The translations under genes and the position numbers were made by a program. Positions 1-9,781 of a stretch of DNA of 64,000 nucleotides are shown here, piece after piece (position 1 is the first letter of the stretch; every line of letters starts with the position of its first letter). The notes below the pieces were generated by a model that saw only the letters and a list, made by a program, of their open reading frames with translations, was not told the DNA's origin and searched no databases. Origin of the DNA: Verrucomicrobiota bacterium JB023 (GTDB lineage: Bacteria > Verrucomicrobiota > Verrucomicrobiia > Verrucomicrobiales > Akkermansiaceae); NCBI GenBank assembly GCA_030673895.1, contig JAUTCR010000005.1, positions 363,597 to 427,596 of the forward strand, read 5' to 3'.

Positions 1-633
1 CATCAATTCGATGACGATCTCGTCCGCTTCTTCCTCCAATTTTTCCCTCTCGCGCTCGCTCAGCTTTTTGTCGGACTTCGCTTTAAGCTTGAGAGAATCG
101 AGTGCATCCATCTTTCGCTCGATGGTGCTCCGCTTGCCCTTGCTGATCTTTTCGGTCGCGATCCCAAACCAGAGAAGCTCACGGGCCCGCGCCTGCTCGC
201 TATTGACATTTGGCGTGCCGGTGGCGGCATCGATGACACCATCCAAGCTCTCGGAGGCTTTCACCTGTAGCTTGCCCAATTCCTCCGCAAACTTCTCCTC
301 GGACATCTTCTTGGCGTTGAGAACCAGCCTCACATAGTCCGTCCCGATGTCGCCGAAGCTCTCATCGGAGAGGCGCTCCTCCTTGACCGCCTTGTTCAAG
401 CCTTCATAGAAGCTTTCCACATTGCTCTGGTTTTCCGTCGACAAGGAACCTTGCAGGGAAGCGGCTCCCAAAATGGCCGTCTTCCACGCTTCAAATTCGC
501 CTTGCACGGAATGGAACTCGCGCCGGGCCACAACCTCGTCCCGGTTCACCATTCCCCTCTCGCCTCGCTGCGCGGGCAGAAGCGATGAACCAGTGGCGAA
601 TATCAATGCGGTGATGATCAATTGCTTTTTCAT
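1..633 (-). CDS. Hypothetical secreted protein, partial (runs off left edge)
   Basis: Reading frame open from an ATG at 633 to the first base of the window, giving 211 residues with no stop. The N-terminus (MKKQLIITALIFATGSSLLPAQ, residues 1-22) is a typical Sec signal peptide, so the protein should be exported. The rest is highly charged and helical-looking (a Lys/Glu-rich stretch near residues 165-205 could be a coiled coil). I recognise no family. A purine-rich GGGAGGG sequence lies about 15-20 bases before the start. The missing C-terminus may hold the informative domain. Confidence 0.75.
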   Translation of the reverse strand, partial: MKKQLIITALIFATGSSLLPAQRGERGMVNRDEVVARREFHSVQGEFEAWKTAILGAASLQGSLSTENQSNVESFYEGLNKAVKEERLSDESFGDIGTDYVRLVLNAKKMSEEKFAEELGKLQVKASESLDGVIDAATGTPNVNSEQARARELLWFGIATEKISKGKRSTIERKMDALDSLKLKAKSDKKLSEREREKLEEEADEIVIELM

Positions 634-669
634 ACCCCCGATCGAACCCTCCCCTCCCGGAGGAGTCGC

Positions 670-700
670 AAAAAAATAGGCGACCCCTGAAGGAGCCGCC
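670..700 (-). terminator. Rho-independent terminator of the LppM-like gene
   Basis: On the minus strand a GC-rich imperfect stem (GGCGGCTCC / GGGGTCGCC, loop TTCA) is followed directly by TATTTTTTT. It lies about 40 bases after the stop of the lipoprotein gene at 739 and ahead of the partial secreted protein, so the two are separate transcription units. Confidence 0.7.
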
Positions 701-738
701 CAATTTGGTTAAGTTGTGGTCGGATTCCTTCCGCCCAA

Positions 739-1512
739 TTACTTGATCTCGATGGTGACCTTTTCCTTGGTCTCCATCTTCAATCCTTTGATTTCAGAAA
801 CCGTCTTGGCAATTGCTTCCCGGCCTTCGGCTCCCTCAATTTTCTTAAGCGCGCTGATGCCTCCTTCATTGGTCAGGATCTCATCCATGATGAAAGAGAG
901 AAGAACGACTTCGTCTCCATCCTGATAGGTTGCATTCGTCTCGGCGATTCCGCCCTCAGCCTCAATACGGGCCGTCATCTTCATGCCCGCCAGCATCGGT
1001 GCCATCATCGCCATTTCCTCATCACTGGCTTCTTCGTCGCCGAAGCCCAGGTCCGCACTGTCAGGCTCGGGAAGGGTCACTGTCAGGACGCCATCATCGA
1101 ATCCGAAGGAAGCTTTGTCTTCCTCCTCAACAGCGAGTTCCTCCTCGGTATCCATCATCGTTCCAGGGGAATAGGACACCTTGGTGATATCATCGAACTT
1201 ATAGGTAGCAGTGATGACCAAGCCGCCATCTTTCTCAACCTTTTCAACGCCGACAAATTCAATTCCCTCACCATATTTGGAGGCTTGCTCCTTGAGCGAT
1301 TCTTCGTCGAAGTCGGCCAAGGGATCTTCCGCACCCTCTTGCGCCTGGCTCATCTTCATCATGCCATAAGCTTGCGCACCAAAGGAAATCGTCTCTTGGA
1401 TGGTTCCCGATCCGTCTTTCTTGACCGTAATCAAAGAGTCAACTTGCAAGCACCCGCTGAACATCGTCAACGCCATTACCGCGCCCAGCAGGGCCATTGC
1501 TTTTTTAATCAT
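739..1512 (-). CDS. LppM-like lipoprotein
   Basis: Predicted 257-residue envelope lipoprotein. I chose the ATG at 1512 because it gives a clean lipoprotein signal (MIKKAMALLGAVMALTMFSGC, acylated Cys21); the frame stays open further upstream but that extension looks non-coding. After the Cys the sequence LQVDSLITVKKDGSGTIQETISF resembles the start of LppM-type lipoproteins, where a short Cys is followed by a beta-strand domain. Residues roughly 120-165 are very acidic and Met-rich. No catalytic motif is visible, and the function is unknown. It is followed by a strong terminator at 670-700 and diverges from the ABC ATPase at 1814. Confidence 0.8.
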   Translation of the reverse strand: MIKKAMALLGAVMALTMFSGCLQVDSLITVKKDGSGTIQETISFGAQAYGMMKMSQAQEGAEDPLADFDEESLKEQASKYGEGIEFVGVEKVEKDGGLVITATYKFDDITKVSYSPGTMMDTEEELAVEEEDKASFGFDDGVLTVTLPEPDSADLGFGDEEASDEEMAMMAPMLAGMKMTARIEAEGGIAETNATYQDGDEVVLLSFIMDEILTNEGGISALKKIEGAEGREAIAKTVSEIKGLKMETKEKVTIEIK

Positions 1513-1813
1513 AGCGAGTTGAGTGAAGTCGATGCGCGCCTCCGGCTCAACTGCCAAATTGTGAACTTGGTGCCTTTCTGAAAAGCCTGTCCGTCTATCG
1601 CTTATCAATCGGAATAACCAGCACCTCGCGCGGGCAATGTGACGCGAGTCACGCCCCCTTTTCGAAGGCCCCCTGGCTCGTCCGCCACGGAACCCGACAG
1701 GCCATTAATCCATGTTCACGCGCATTCGCGGATTGCCTCGACTTCAGCCAAGCGAGCAATCACGGATAGACCGTTTGCGGCGAAGGCGGATTCATGTTCA
1801 TCTCTCTGCAGCA
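1513..1813. other. Intergenic region between divergent genes
   Basis: About 300 bases between the LppM-like gene and the ABC ATPase. It must carry both promoters, but I see no convincing -35/-10 pair, repeat or hairpin. The frame of the ABC gene stays open through the second half of it, but the peptide there is Arg/Ser-rich and unlike protein. Confidence 0.4.
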
Positions 1814-2665
1814 GTGAGCACCGCCGTTGAAATCAATCACCTCGTCAAAGACTTCCCCGGACAATTGGGCAAGAAAAAGCACCGTGCGGTCGATGACGTC
1901 TCTCTCACCATCGGGACTGGCTCTGTCTATGGGCTCATCGGCCCCAATGGCTCGGGAAAATCGACGACGATGAAGGCTCTTCTCGGACTTCTCAAGCCGA
2001 CCTCAGGGTCCTGTGAAATTTTTGGCAAGAACTCCCTCAAGACCGATTCCCGCCACGACGTCGGTTACCTGCCAGAGAACCCCTACTTCTATAAGCACCT
2101 CACCGGCCGCGAGACCCTCCGCTTCTATGGCAAGCTCTGCGGCATGAAGGGCCAAGCGCTCGAGACCCGGATCGCGGAACTTCTCGCCCTCACCTCTCTC
2201 GAAGAGGCGCGCGACCGCCGGCTCGGGGGCTATTCCAAGGGCATGCTCCAGCGTATCGGCCTTGCGCAGGCGATGATTCAAGCCCCCCGCCTCCTCATCC
2301 TCGATGAGCCCACCGCTGGAGTCGATCCCCTCGGCTCGAGGCAAATCCGCGATCTCATCATGCGCCTGAAGGACGATGGCATCACCATCTTCCTTTGCTC
2401 CCATCTCCTCGAGCAAGTGCAAGAGGTCTGCGATACCATCGGCATCATCCATCATGGCAAGATGCTCAAGCAAGGCCCGCTCGACGAGCTGGTCTCCCTG
2501 CACGACCGCACGGAGGTGACCCTCCAAAATGCGAGTCCCTCCTTGATCGAATCGATCAAACAACTGGTCGCAGCGGAAGAAGGGACCGAGTTCCTCTCCG
2601 CCACGCATCCGCGCACTTCGCTCGAGAAGCTCTTCCTCGAGCAGACCGACGATGGCCCCAGCTGA
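1814..2665 (+). CDS. ABC transporter ATP-binding protein (ABC-2 type)
   Basis: Cytoplasmic ATPase subunit of an ABC-2 type exporter, 283 residues from a GTG at 1814; the frame opens further upstream, but similarity to the family starts at STAVEINHLVKDF. Walker A GPNGSGKST, Q-loop region GYLPENPYFYKHLTGRETL, signature YSKGMLQRIGLAQA, Walker B LLILDEP and the His switch HLLEQV are all intact, so it should hydrolyse ATP. The usual partner permease does not follow; the next gene is a cyclophilin 66 bases downstream. The permease may be elsewhere or lost. Substrate unknown. Confidence 0.9.
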   Translation: MSTAVEINHLVKDFPGQLGKKKHRAVDDVSLTIGTGSVYGLIGPNGSGKSTTMKALLGLLKPTSGSCEIFGKNSLKTDSRHDVGYLPENPYFYKHLTGRETLRFYGKLCGMKGQALETRIAELLALTSLEEARDRRLGGYSKGMLQRIGLAQAMIQAPRLLILDEPTAGVDPLGSRQIRDLIMRLKDDGITIFLCSHLLEQVQEVCDTIGIIHHGKMLKQGPLDELVSLHDRTEVTLQNASPSLIESIKQLVAAEEGTEFLSATHPRTSLEKLFLEQTDDGPS

Positions 2666-2731
2666 GCCCAGCGCGCTTCCTCTCACTTCCGTCTGGACTC
2701 TGGTCGCTTCCTTCCAGAGGCTCTGCCGCCC

Positions 2732-3226
2732 ATGGACGACATCAAAATCACCATCAAGACCAACAAGGGCGATATCGACATCACGCTCTTCCCCGACGAC
2801 GCACCAGTCACCGTGACCTCCTTTCTTCACCTCGCCTCCCGAGGCTTCTACGACGGTCTCACTTTCCACCGGGTCATCAGCAACTTCATGATCCAGGGCG
2901 GCTGCCCCTCCGGCACCGGCACTGGCGGCCCGGGCTACAAGTTCGAGTGCGAATGCAAGCCAAACCGCCGCCACGACAAGCCGGGCATCCTCTCCATGGC
3001 GAATGCGGGTCCTAATACCAATGGCTCCCAATTCTTCATCACCCACGGCCCTACCCCACACCTTGACGGCAAGCACACCGTCTTTGGCGAAGTAACCAAA
3101 GGCCAGGACGTCGTCGACAGCATCCGCCAGAACGATGTCATCGAGGGCATCACTATCCACGGATCCACCGACGAACTCTTCGCCGCCCACGCCGACCGCA
3201 TCGCGGATTGGAAGGCAGCAGCTTAA
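2732..3226 (+). CDS. Peptidyl-prolyl cis-trans isomerase, cyclophilin type
   Basis: 164-residue single-domain cyclophilin that should catalyse prolyl isomerisation. Visible family signatures are [13 protein letters not shown] (catalytic Arg in FHR, residues about 46-58), [16 protein letters not shown] and [11 protein letters not shown]. There is no signal peptide, so it is probably cytoplasmic. It lies 66 bases after the ABC ATPase and may share its transcript, which ends at the strong terminator at 3270. Length matches bacterial PpiB-like enzymes, with a short Ala-rich tail. Confidence 0.95.
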   Translation: MDDIKITIKTNKGDIDITLFPDDAPVTVTSFLHLASRGFYDGLTFHRVISNFMIQGGCPSGTGTGGPGYKFECECKPNRRHDKPGILSMANAGPNTNGSQFFITHGPTPHLDGKHTVFGEVTKGQDVVDSIRQNDVIEGITIHGSTDELFAAHADRIADWKAAA

Positions 3227-3269
3227 GCGCTCACGCTTCACCTTGGCGTCAAATTTTGGATATCGAATC

Positions 3270-3296
3270 ACGGGGCTGGTGAGGCCCCGTTTTTTG
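3270..3296 (+). terminator. Rho-independent terminator after cyclophilin
   Basis: Perfect stem ACGGGGC / GCCCCGT with a 7-base loop, followed by six T. It lies 43 bases after the cyclophilin stop. Confidence 0.85.
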
Positions 3297-3418
3297 TTCC
3301 CCATCAGCAGCGGTTTCAGCCCACTTCGAGGCTCGAAAAATTGACTGAAAGAATGCGCAAAAGGCCAAGGTAAATTTCGATTCGCCAATTTACAAGATTC
3401 CCCGTAAACTCGGCGACC

Positions 3419-3961
3419 ATGTTCGTCAAAACCCTCCTCCGCACTCTTCCCCTCGTCGGACTTTGCTCCGCACTTTGCTCATGTGGCGGCCTTCTTGGGA
3501 TTCCCTTCGTCCCCATCGTCCAGAACCAAGAGAACCAAGAGACTCAACCTGCTCTTACTGTTCAGCGGCCTAAGGCCGGGGTCACGCAACAAGCCACCAA
3601 GCTCGCCGAAACGAAGGCGGAGCCCAAGCGCAAGCTCATCGCCGGTAAATACGTCGTCCGCTCCACCCAGCGGGGCAAGATGTCCTGGTATTCCGTCAAG
3701 ACGAATGGCGGCACCAAGACGGCCTCCGGCGAGCGCTTCAGCGACTCCGGAATGACCGCCGCCCACCGCACGCTCAAGTTCGGCACCCGGGTTCGCGTTA
3801 CCAATCAAAGCAATGGCAAGCAGGTTATCCTGCGCATCACCGACCGAGGCCCCTTTATCAAAGGGCGCATCATCGACGTCTCCATCGGAGCCGCCCGCAA
3901 ACTAGGCTTCGTGAAGACCGGAGTCACCGCCTGCAAGGTCGAGGTGCTGAAGACACCGTAA
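3419..3961 (+). CDS. rlpA: RlpA-like septal-ring lytic transglycosylase lipoprotein
   Basis: 180-residue lipoprotein (lipobox LCSC, Cys22) with a C-terminal double-psi beta-barrel domain (about residues 85-178). RlpA proteins cleave peptidoglycan strands lacking stem peptides and act at the septum or outer membrane. The family residues are present: the Glu of ASGERF, the His of AAHRTL, and the Asp of RITDRGPF followed by GRIIDVS. There is no C-terminal SPOR domain, so if it localises to septa another determinant is needed. The 60-residue linker is Lys/Gln/Pro-rich, typical of a periplasmic spacer. Single-gene unit after the terminator at 3270. Confidence 0.9.
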   Translation: MFVKTLLRTLPLVGLCSALCSCGGLLGIPFVPIVQNQENQETQPALTVQRPKAGVTQQATKLAETKAEPKRKLIAGKYVVRSTQRGKMSWYSVKTNGGTKTASGERFSDSGMTAAHRTLKFGTRVRVTNQSNGKQVILRITDRGPFIKGRIIDVSIGAARKLGFVKTGVTACKVEVLKTP

Positions 3962-4056
3962 ACCTCGAGCCGCGCGAACCTCATCCCAAGCGATACGCTG
4001 TTACTCAGCACACCCGGACTCGCCTTCCCCGCCATCGACTGCTAAGGTGCGCCGAG

Positions 4057-5490
4057 ATGAAAACAACGCTCTCTCTCATTCTTGCCGGCGCCTTGGCTGC
4101 CAGTGCGACTGAGTTGATCACGCTGGGAGACTCCCTGACCTTCGCCTACGAGGCGACATTCGCCAACGAGGCCGAAATCCCCTTCGACGGCCCGATCGGC
4201 GACGGATTCGACCCCGATGAGGTGAAGAATTGGGCTGAGATTCTGCAGCAGCTGCGCGGTAGCGAATTCGACCTGGGTGAGCGGGACACCATCTCGGCTT
4301 CGATTTCTTTTTTCACGATCACCTCCTTCTTTCGGCAGGAGCGAAACTGGGCCATCCCCGGGCTTAAGCTCAATCCCTTGCGTCGCTTCATCACCGGCGA
4401 GGCAACCATCCTGACCCTTCTCGCCGAGAGCGAGGAATTCTCCAATTACGCGGAGCTCATCGAGAATACGGACTTCAATGAAGCCGAAGACTTTGCGGTC
4501 GGGGACCTGAATGACCAGATCGAGAATTCAGACGGACGGCTGGTTCTCTTCATGGGCGGCAATGACGTTGACGCGATTTACGGCACTCTCTACGACGGAG
4601 GAAGTGCCGGAACCTTCATCACGGATTTCCTCGCGGATACCGCCGCCGTACTGACCCATATCCAGATGCTCAATCCGGACCTTCCCATCGCCTTGGTCAA
4701 TGTTCCTCACGTCGGCATTACGCCGAATGTGAAAGAGGTTTACCCACCGGATGCGGTCAAAACCGCGCGGGTCACCGACTTCATGGAGGAACTAAATGAA
4801 GGTCTCGAGGACTTGGCAAACTCTCGTGGGATTGCCTATGCAGACATCTTCACCCCCACTCGATTTCTCTTGGACGCTGATCCGCTCTCCGTTTACGGCG
4901 TGCCTTTCACCAATGCAGCTACGGAGGCTGGAGCGACGGATGACGATCTTGAGTTCGTCTGGCTCAGTGGCGACCTGGCTCAAGGCTTCCACCCCAGCAC
5001 CTCCGCCCAAGCGCTGATCGCCAACGAGATCATCGCCGCCTTCAATGACAAATACCAAGCTACCATTCCCGCCTTGACCACCAATGAGGTGCTTGTCGAC
5101 CTCTTGCAGAGGGAGGAACAGGAAGTCGACATGAACTTCACCTCTTGGGCAGCCAGCTACTCTCTGGCCGGCTTGGACGCGGAGGATGACCAGGATGGTG
5201 ACGGCATCCCCGCGGCTCTCGAGTTTGGCCTCGGCCTGAACCCTCTTTATGCGGACCGCTTCACCCTCGACTACTCCCTCACTCCGGAGCAATTGACCGT
5301 CACCTATCCCCTGCGCCTCCCCAGCTCCAGCCACGTCACCGTGACGCCGCAGTTCACGGACAATCTCGCCGACGGTTTTCAACCCTTCGATCCACTCCCC
5401 ACTATCGGCGAGGACCAGCTCTTCCGGGCGAGCCTTCCGCGGGAAAGTCCGCGAGCCTTCCTCAGGGTGAGCGCGACGCTTGAGCCCTAG
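4057..5490 (+). CDS. Secreted SGNH/GDSL-family hydrolase
   Basis: 477 residues with a Sec signal peptide (about 1-18). Block I ITLGDSLTFA puts the nucleophile at Ser26; block III is LFMGGNDVDAIY near 165; block V is GFHPS with His312 and an Asp six residues before it. The active site therefore looks complete for an esterase or lipase-like enzyme; the substrate cannot be told. After the catalytic domain comes a stalk with EDDQDGDGIPAALEFGLGLNPL (about 374-395), a calcium-binding-like motif common in secreted Verrucomicrobiota proteins, then a beta-rich tail. The ATG at 4057 is used. Confidence 0.85.
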   Translation: MKTTLSLILAGALAASATELITLGDSLTFAYEATFANEAEIPFDGPIGDGFDPDEVKNWAEILQQLRGSEFDLGERDTISASISFFTITSFFRQERNWAIPGLKLNPLRRFITGEATILTLLAESEEFSNYAELIENTDFNEAEDFAVGDLNDQIENSDGRLVLFMGGNDVDAIYGTLYDGGSAGTFITDFLADTAAVLTHIQMLNPDLPIALVNVPHVGITPNVKEVYPPDAVKTARVTDFMEELNEGLEDLANSRGIAYADIFTPTRFLLDADPLSVYGVPFTNAATEAGATDDDLEFVWLSGDLAQGFHPSTSAQALIANEIIAAFNDKYQATIPALTTNEVLVDLLQREEQEVDMNFTSWAASYSLAGLDAEDDQDGDGIPAALEFGLGLNPLYADRFTLDYSLTPEQLTVTYPLRLPSSSHVTVTPQFTDNLADGFQPFDPLPTIGEDQLFRASLPRESPRAFLRVSATLEP

Positions 5491-5585
5491 GCGAGTCATC
5501 TTCCCCCCAAACCACCCCTTTCCTTCCTGAGACAAGGCAGGCTTCGAGATTGAATCCTGCGGCCCGCTCCACCTAGACTCCGCCC

Positions 5586-6566
<981 letters not shown>

Positions 6567-6650
6567 GCGCGGCTTAATCGCAGCCTAAGCGCGAGCGCCC
6601 GGGATGCGTCCGGCCAGGATACGCCGATGGACGACGGAAAAATTTGCGTC

Positions 6651-6690
6651 ACCCCTGCGGTAAGGTGCTACCTTGCCGCCATTCTGGGGT
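6651..6690 (+). other. Two-part RNA hairpin in the leader of the subtilase gene
   Basis: Inner stem GCGGTAAGGT (6657-6666) pairs with ACCTTGCCGC (6670-6679) across a 3-base loop, with one G-U pair. It is enclosed by ACCCC (6651-6655) pairing with GGGGT (6686-6690). No T-run follows, so it is not a classic terminator. It ends 22 bases before the subtilase ATG, a position suited to controlling translation or protecting the mRNA 5' end. Confidence 0.55.
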
Positions 6691-6712
6691 TTCAACTCCC
6701 GGAATCCAGCTG

Positions 6713-8293
6713 ATGAAACCTCTCGAATCTTTCCTCGCCATCGCCTTCATCGCCCTCGCGGCCGTAGTGGGATGGCTCCTCTTCTACGATGCCACCGCGA
6801 CCGAGGATCGACAGGTCGCCGCCGAGGCCAACGGTGCTACGCCTCTAACCCGGGATCCCGTCGCCTCCTCGCGGAGCGGCCAATCGGCGAAAAAGTCATC
6901 CAATGTGACCATGGAGGATGTTCTCCTCGGCATCCCTGGCGAGCGACTCGTCCGCTTCGGCTCCGAGGAAGACTATCAGGCATTCCTCGAGTCACTCAAT
7001 GGCTCCGGACTCCGTCTCCTTGGCCAGCTCGATGCCCTCCGCGTCGCCCGCATCGGCTACGATAGCATCTCGGACCTTGACGATTTCCTCGGCGATTTGG
7101 AGAACGAGGCCAACTACCTCGTCACCGTCCCCGGCATCCCTGATAGCGGCTCCGTCCAGGCCGGTGCCATTGGCTTCGGAGACAGCGTTCTCGAGTGGCT
7201 CGGCGTCACCGGCGACAATTCCGCGTGGGGCGAAGGCGTCAAAATCGCCATCATTGACAGCGGAATCTCCGCTCACGATGCCCTGCCCGGCAACATTCTC
7301 CACCTCGACCTCACGCAGGGAGGTCCCAATGATTTCTTGAACGGACATGGCACCGCCGTGGCCTCGCTCATTGCCGGGGAGAGCGCAATCATCACCGGTC
7401 TCTCTCCCTCCGCGTCCCTCATTGATGTCCGAGTCGCCAATGGTGACGGTGAGTCCAGCTCCTTCCTGCTCGCGCAAGGCATCCTCGCCGCCGTCGACGC
7501 GGGCGCGGATCTCATCAATATCTCCATGGGCAGCTACGGGGACAGCATCGTGGTACGCGACGCCGTTGCCTATGCCGAGTCTGCAGGCGTCGCCGTCGTG
7601 GCTTCCTCGGGCAATGAGGGCTACGACCAACCCGCTTGGCCGGCCAACATTGCCGAAGTCACCGCCGTGGGTTCCGTCGATGCCAATGGCGACCTCGTCG
7701 ACTTCTCCAATACGGGAGAAAACCTCGACCTCGTCGCCCCCGGCCTGCAAATTTATGCCGCTTGGCTCGATGGGAAATACGTCGAATTCACCGGCACCTC
7801 TGCCAGCGCACCGCTGGTCGTGGCCTCCGCCGCCACGGTGATGAGCGAGTTCGATCTCAGCGCCCAGGCCGCGGTCGACTACGTCATCAACTACGCCAGT
7901 GAGGGCGGCTACCCGGGACTCGATGAAGATTATGGCAACGGCGTTCTGAATGTCGGGACCACCATCAATTCCCAAACCAAGGGCATCTACGATCTCGCCG
8001 CCGTCTCGAACTACATTGATGACAATGGCGACCTGCTCGTCACCGTCCAAAATCAAGGCACGGAAACCTTCTCGAACAGTTCCCTCACCGTCTTCGCCAA
8101 TGGGCTCAGCTCCTCCTTTAATGTCCCCAATCTGGCACCGACCGAAACCGAGACCTTCACCATCCCCGCCAATATCGACCCCGAGGACGGTTTCCTCATT
8201 GAGTCGGAGGTCACCATCAATGGAGCCTACGAGGACGCCAATCCTTACAACGATGCCAAGGTGAGCGAGCAAGATCCTCTCTTCGACGAGTAA
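6713..8293 (+). CDS. Subtilisin-like serine protease (S8) with C-terminal CARDB domain
   Basis: 526 residues from the ATG at 6713, chosen because it starts the hydrophobic signal/anchor (about 6-25). A prodomain-like region spans about 75-140. The catalytic triad is intact: Asp182 (IAIIDSGIS), His212 (LNGHGTAVASL), Ser363 (FTGTSASAP), with the oxyanion Asn301 in ASSGNEG. A CARDB-like beta-sandwich occupies about 428-515. It should be an exported or membrane-tethered endopeptidase. A strong hairpin precedes it at 6651-6690. The next gene also encodes a secreted protein with peptidase-like residues. Confidence 0.92.
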   Translation: MKPLESFLAIAFIALAAVVGWLLFYDATATEDRQVAAEANGATPLTRDPVASSRSGQSAKKSSNVTMEDVLLGIPGERLVRFGSEEDYQAFLESLNGSGLRLLGQLDALRVARIGYDSISDLDDFLGDLENEANYLVTVPGIPDSGSVQAGAIGFGDSVLEWLGVTGDNSAWGEGVKIAIIDSGISAHDALPGNILHLDLTQGGPNDFLNGHGTAVASLIAGESAIITGLSPSASLIDVRVANGDGESSSFLLAQGILAAVDAGADLINISMGSYGDSIVVRDAVAYAESAGVAVVASSGNEGYDQPAWPANIAEVTAVGSVDANGDLVDFSNTGENLDLVAPGLQIYAAWLDGKYVEFTGTSASAPLVVASAATVMSEFDLSAQAAVDYVINYASEGGYPGLDEDYGNGVLNVGTTINSQTKGIYDLAAVSNYIDDNGDLLVTVQNQGTETFSNSSLTVFANGLSSSFNVPNLAPTETETFTIPANIDPEDGFLIESEVTINGAYEDANPYNDAKVSEQDPLFDE

Positions 8294-8352
8294 CCCATTC
8301 TTTCATTTGCGGACCCACCCGCACTTGGTAAGGATCCCTCACTCGCTCGCCC

Positions 8353-9114
8353 ATGCATCGCGCCCTTCTTTTTCTCCTTCTCGCCTTACCGCTCTGCGGA
8401 CAGCGGCTCGATCTCGTCGCGCCCCACCCGCAATTTGCTTGGGTCAACCAAGAGAACGGACCCGGCAACTCCTGCGGACCCGCCTCTCTCCTCAATGCCT
8501 TCGGGTCCGGCAGCCAGCGCTGGCAAGGGGTTTATCAGCGTGTGCCGGGCACCATCGACCAAGGACGCCTCAACTCCGTCATCAAAATCTGGGCTCTCCG
8601 CGATTCCCTGCACCTGCCCGGGAGGAAACGGTGGCAAGACCGGCGGGGCATCAGCCTGAATGATCTCACGGACATCGCCAATGAAATGGCCTCTCTGGAG
8701 CGAACCCCCGCCTTGAAGAGCGAACTCCTCTTCACGACCTCCTCCCGCCCGCGGGAAAAAACCCTCCGCCACGCGCACAAGCGGATGGCCAAGTCTCTGA
8801 AGAACGGCCTTCCCCCCATCCTCTCCGTCCGGCGCTTCGTCTATCGCGACGGCCAATGGCAGGGTATCCAAGGCCACTTCGTCACCCTCATCGCCCTCCC
8901 TGCCCGATTACCCCGGGGTGCCACCTCCCTTCCCCTGCGCTACTTGGATCCCGTGGGTGGCCGCGTCCTCGATGCCCAGCTCATCCTCACCGATACGTCG
9001 CCTTCCGCCCCGTGCCTCATCCTCCGGGCACCAGGCACCTCCGCCGGCAAGCATCTCGTCCGCGGCAACGAACCCAGCCACCTCGGTCTCGCTGCCATCC
9101 TCGGCTGTTATTGA
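8353..9114 (+). CDS. Secreted papain-fold (C39-like) protein
   Basis: 253 residues with a signal peptide (MHRALLFLLLALPLCGQ). The layout matches a papain-like cysteine peptidase of C39-like type: Cys41 in NSCGPASLLNAF, His175 in QGHFVTL and Asp199 in YLDPVGG. All three likely catalytic residues are present, so it may be an active secreted peptidase or amidase, although the family is inferred from motifs only. It follows the subtilase by 59 bases on the same strand, which suggests co-expression. Confidence 0.75.
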   Translation: MHRALLFLLLALPLCGQRLDLVAPHPQFAWVNQENGPGNSCGPASLLNAFGSGSQRWQGVYQRVPGTIDQGRLNSVIKIWALRDSLHLPGRKRWQDRRGISLNDLTDIANEMASLERTPALKSELLFTTSSRPREKTLRHAHKRMAKSLKNGLPPILSVRRFVYRDGQWQGIQGHFVTLIALPARLPRGATSLPLRYLDPVGGRVLDAQLILTDTSPSAPCLILRAPGTSAGKHLVRGNEPSHLGLAAILGCY

Positions 9115-9162
9115 CCCGATTTGGGGTTTTCTCACCGCGCGTGGCCTCCTTCCATTCCCCTC

Positions 9163-9615
9163 ATGCGCGCTCTCATTCAACGTGTCTCTCGAGCATCTGT
9201 CACCGTCGACGGACAAGTAATTGCCAATCAAGGCAATGGACTGCTCATCCTCCTCGGAATTGAGGAAGCGGATGACGGCGAAGACATCGCTTGGCTCGTT
9301 CGCAAGATAAGCCAAATGCGCATCTTCGAGGACGAGGAAGGGCGAATGAACCGCTCATTGCTCGACGTCGATGGAGAAGCCACCGTTGTTTCGCAATTCA
9401 CCCTTCACGCCTCGACCAAAAAAGGAAACCGGCCCTCCTACCTCAGAGCCGCCAAACCGGCTCTCTCGAAGCCCCTCTACGAGCAATTCTGCCAATCATT
9501 CAGCATCACCTTGGGGAAAGAGGTCCAGCGGGGACAATTCGGCGCCATGATGGATGTCGCCCTTGTTAATCAAGGCCCCGTCACCATCTGGCTGGACTCC
9601 AAAAACCCCGAATGA
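9163..9615 (+). CDS. dtd: D-aminoacyl-tRNA deacylase
   Basis: 150 residues from the ATG at 9163 (MRALIQRVSRASVTVDG, the standard start of the family; an upstream in-frame ATG adds an unlike peptide). The enzyme removes D-amino acids and mischarged glycine from tRNA in the cytoplasm. The two family signatures are visible: SQFTL (77-81) and NQGPVT (136-141) with the Gly-cis-Pro pair. Length is as expected. It lies 48 bases after the C39-like gene and is probably the last gene of that run. Confidence 0.96.
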   Translation: MRALIQRVSRASVTVDGQVIANQGNGLLILLGIEEADDGEDIAWLVRKISQMRIFEDEEGRMNRSLLDVDGEATVVSQFTLHASTKKGNRPSYLRAAKPALSKPLYEQFCQSFSITLGKEVQRGQFGAMMDVALVNQGPVTIWLDSKNPE

Positions 9616-9746
9616 ACCAGAGGCCCGGCCCTCATGTATTTACATTTGGCGAAAAAATCATCGCATTATCCCCTTTTCCCTTGAGACGACAACTAGCCGC
9701 ATTAGCGTCGATAGTCTCAGAGTCGATTGATTCTGGGAACTAAATT

Positions 9747-9760
9747 GGAGGATATCCTCC
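9747..9760. promoter_or_regulatory. 14-bp perfect palindrome upstream of the prepilin gene
   Basis: GGAGGATATCCTCC reads the same on both strands and ends 21 bases before the prepilin ATG. It contains a Shine-Dalgarno-like GGAGG, but 30 bases upstream of the start, too far to serve it directly. It could be an operator or a leader hairpin. Confidence 0.5.
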
Positions 9761-9781
9761 GCAACACAAATAGATAGAAGA

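Noticed and set aside
1712..1813. Longer start for the ABC ATPase
   Set aside because: The extra 34 residues are Arg/Ser-rich and unlike any ABC protein; the GTG at 1814 begins the conserved region.
2003..3388. Long minus-strand open frame of 461 codons
   Set aside because: It lies opposite the ABC ATPase and cyclophilin, both with clear motifs; its Asp/Val/Gly-rich translation is the usual shadow in GC-rich DNA.
6992..8272. Long minus-strand open frame of 426 codons
   Set aside because: Antisense to the subtilase with an intact catalytic triad; repetitive Gly/Asp/Val composition and no motif.
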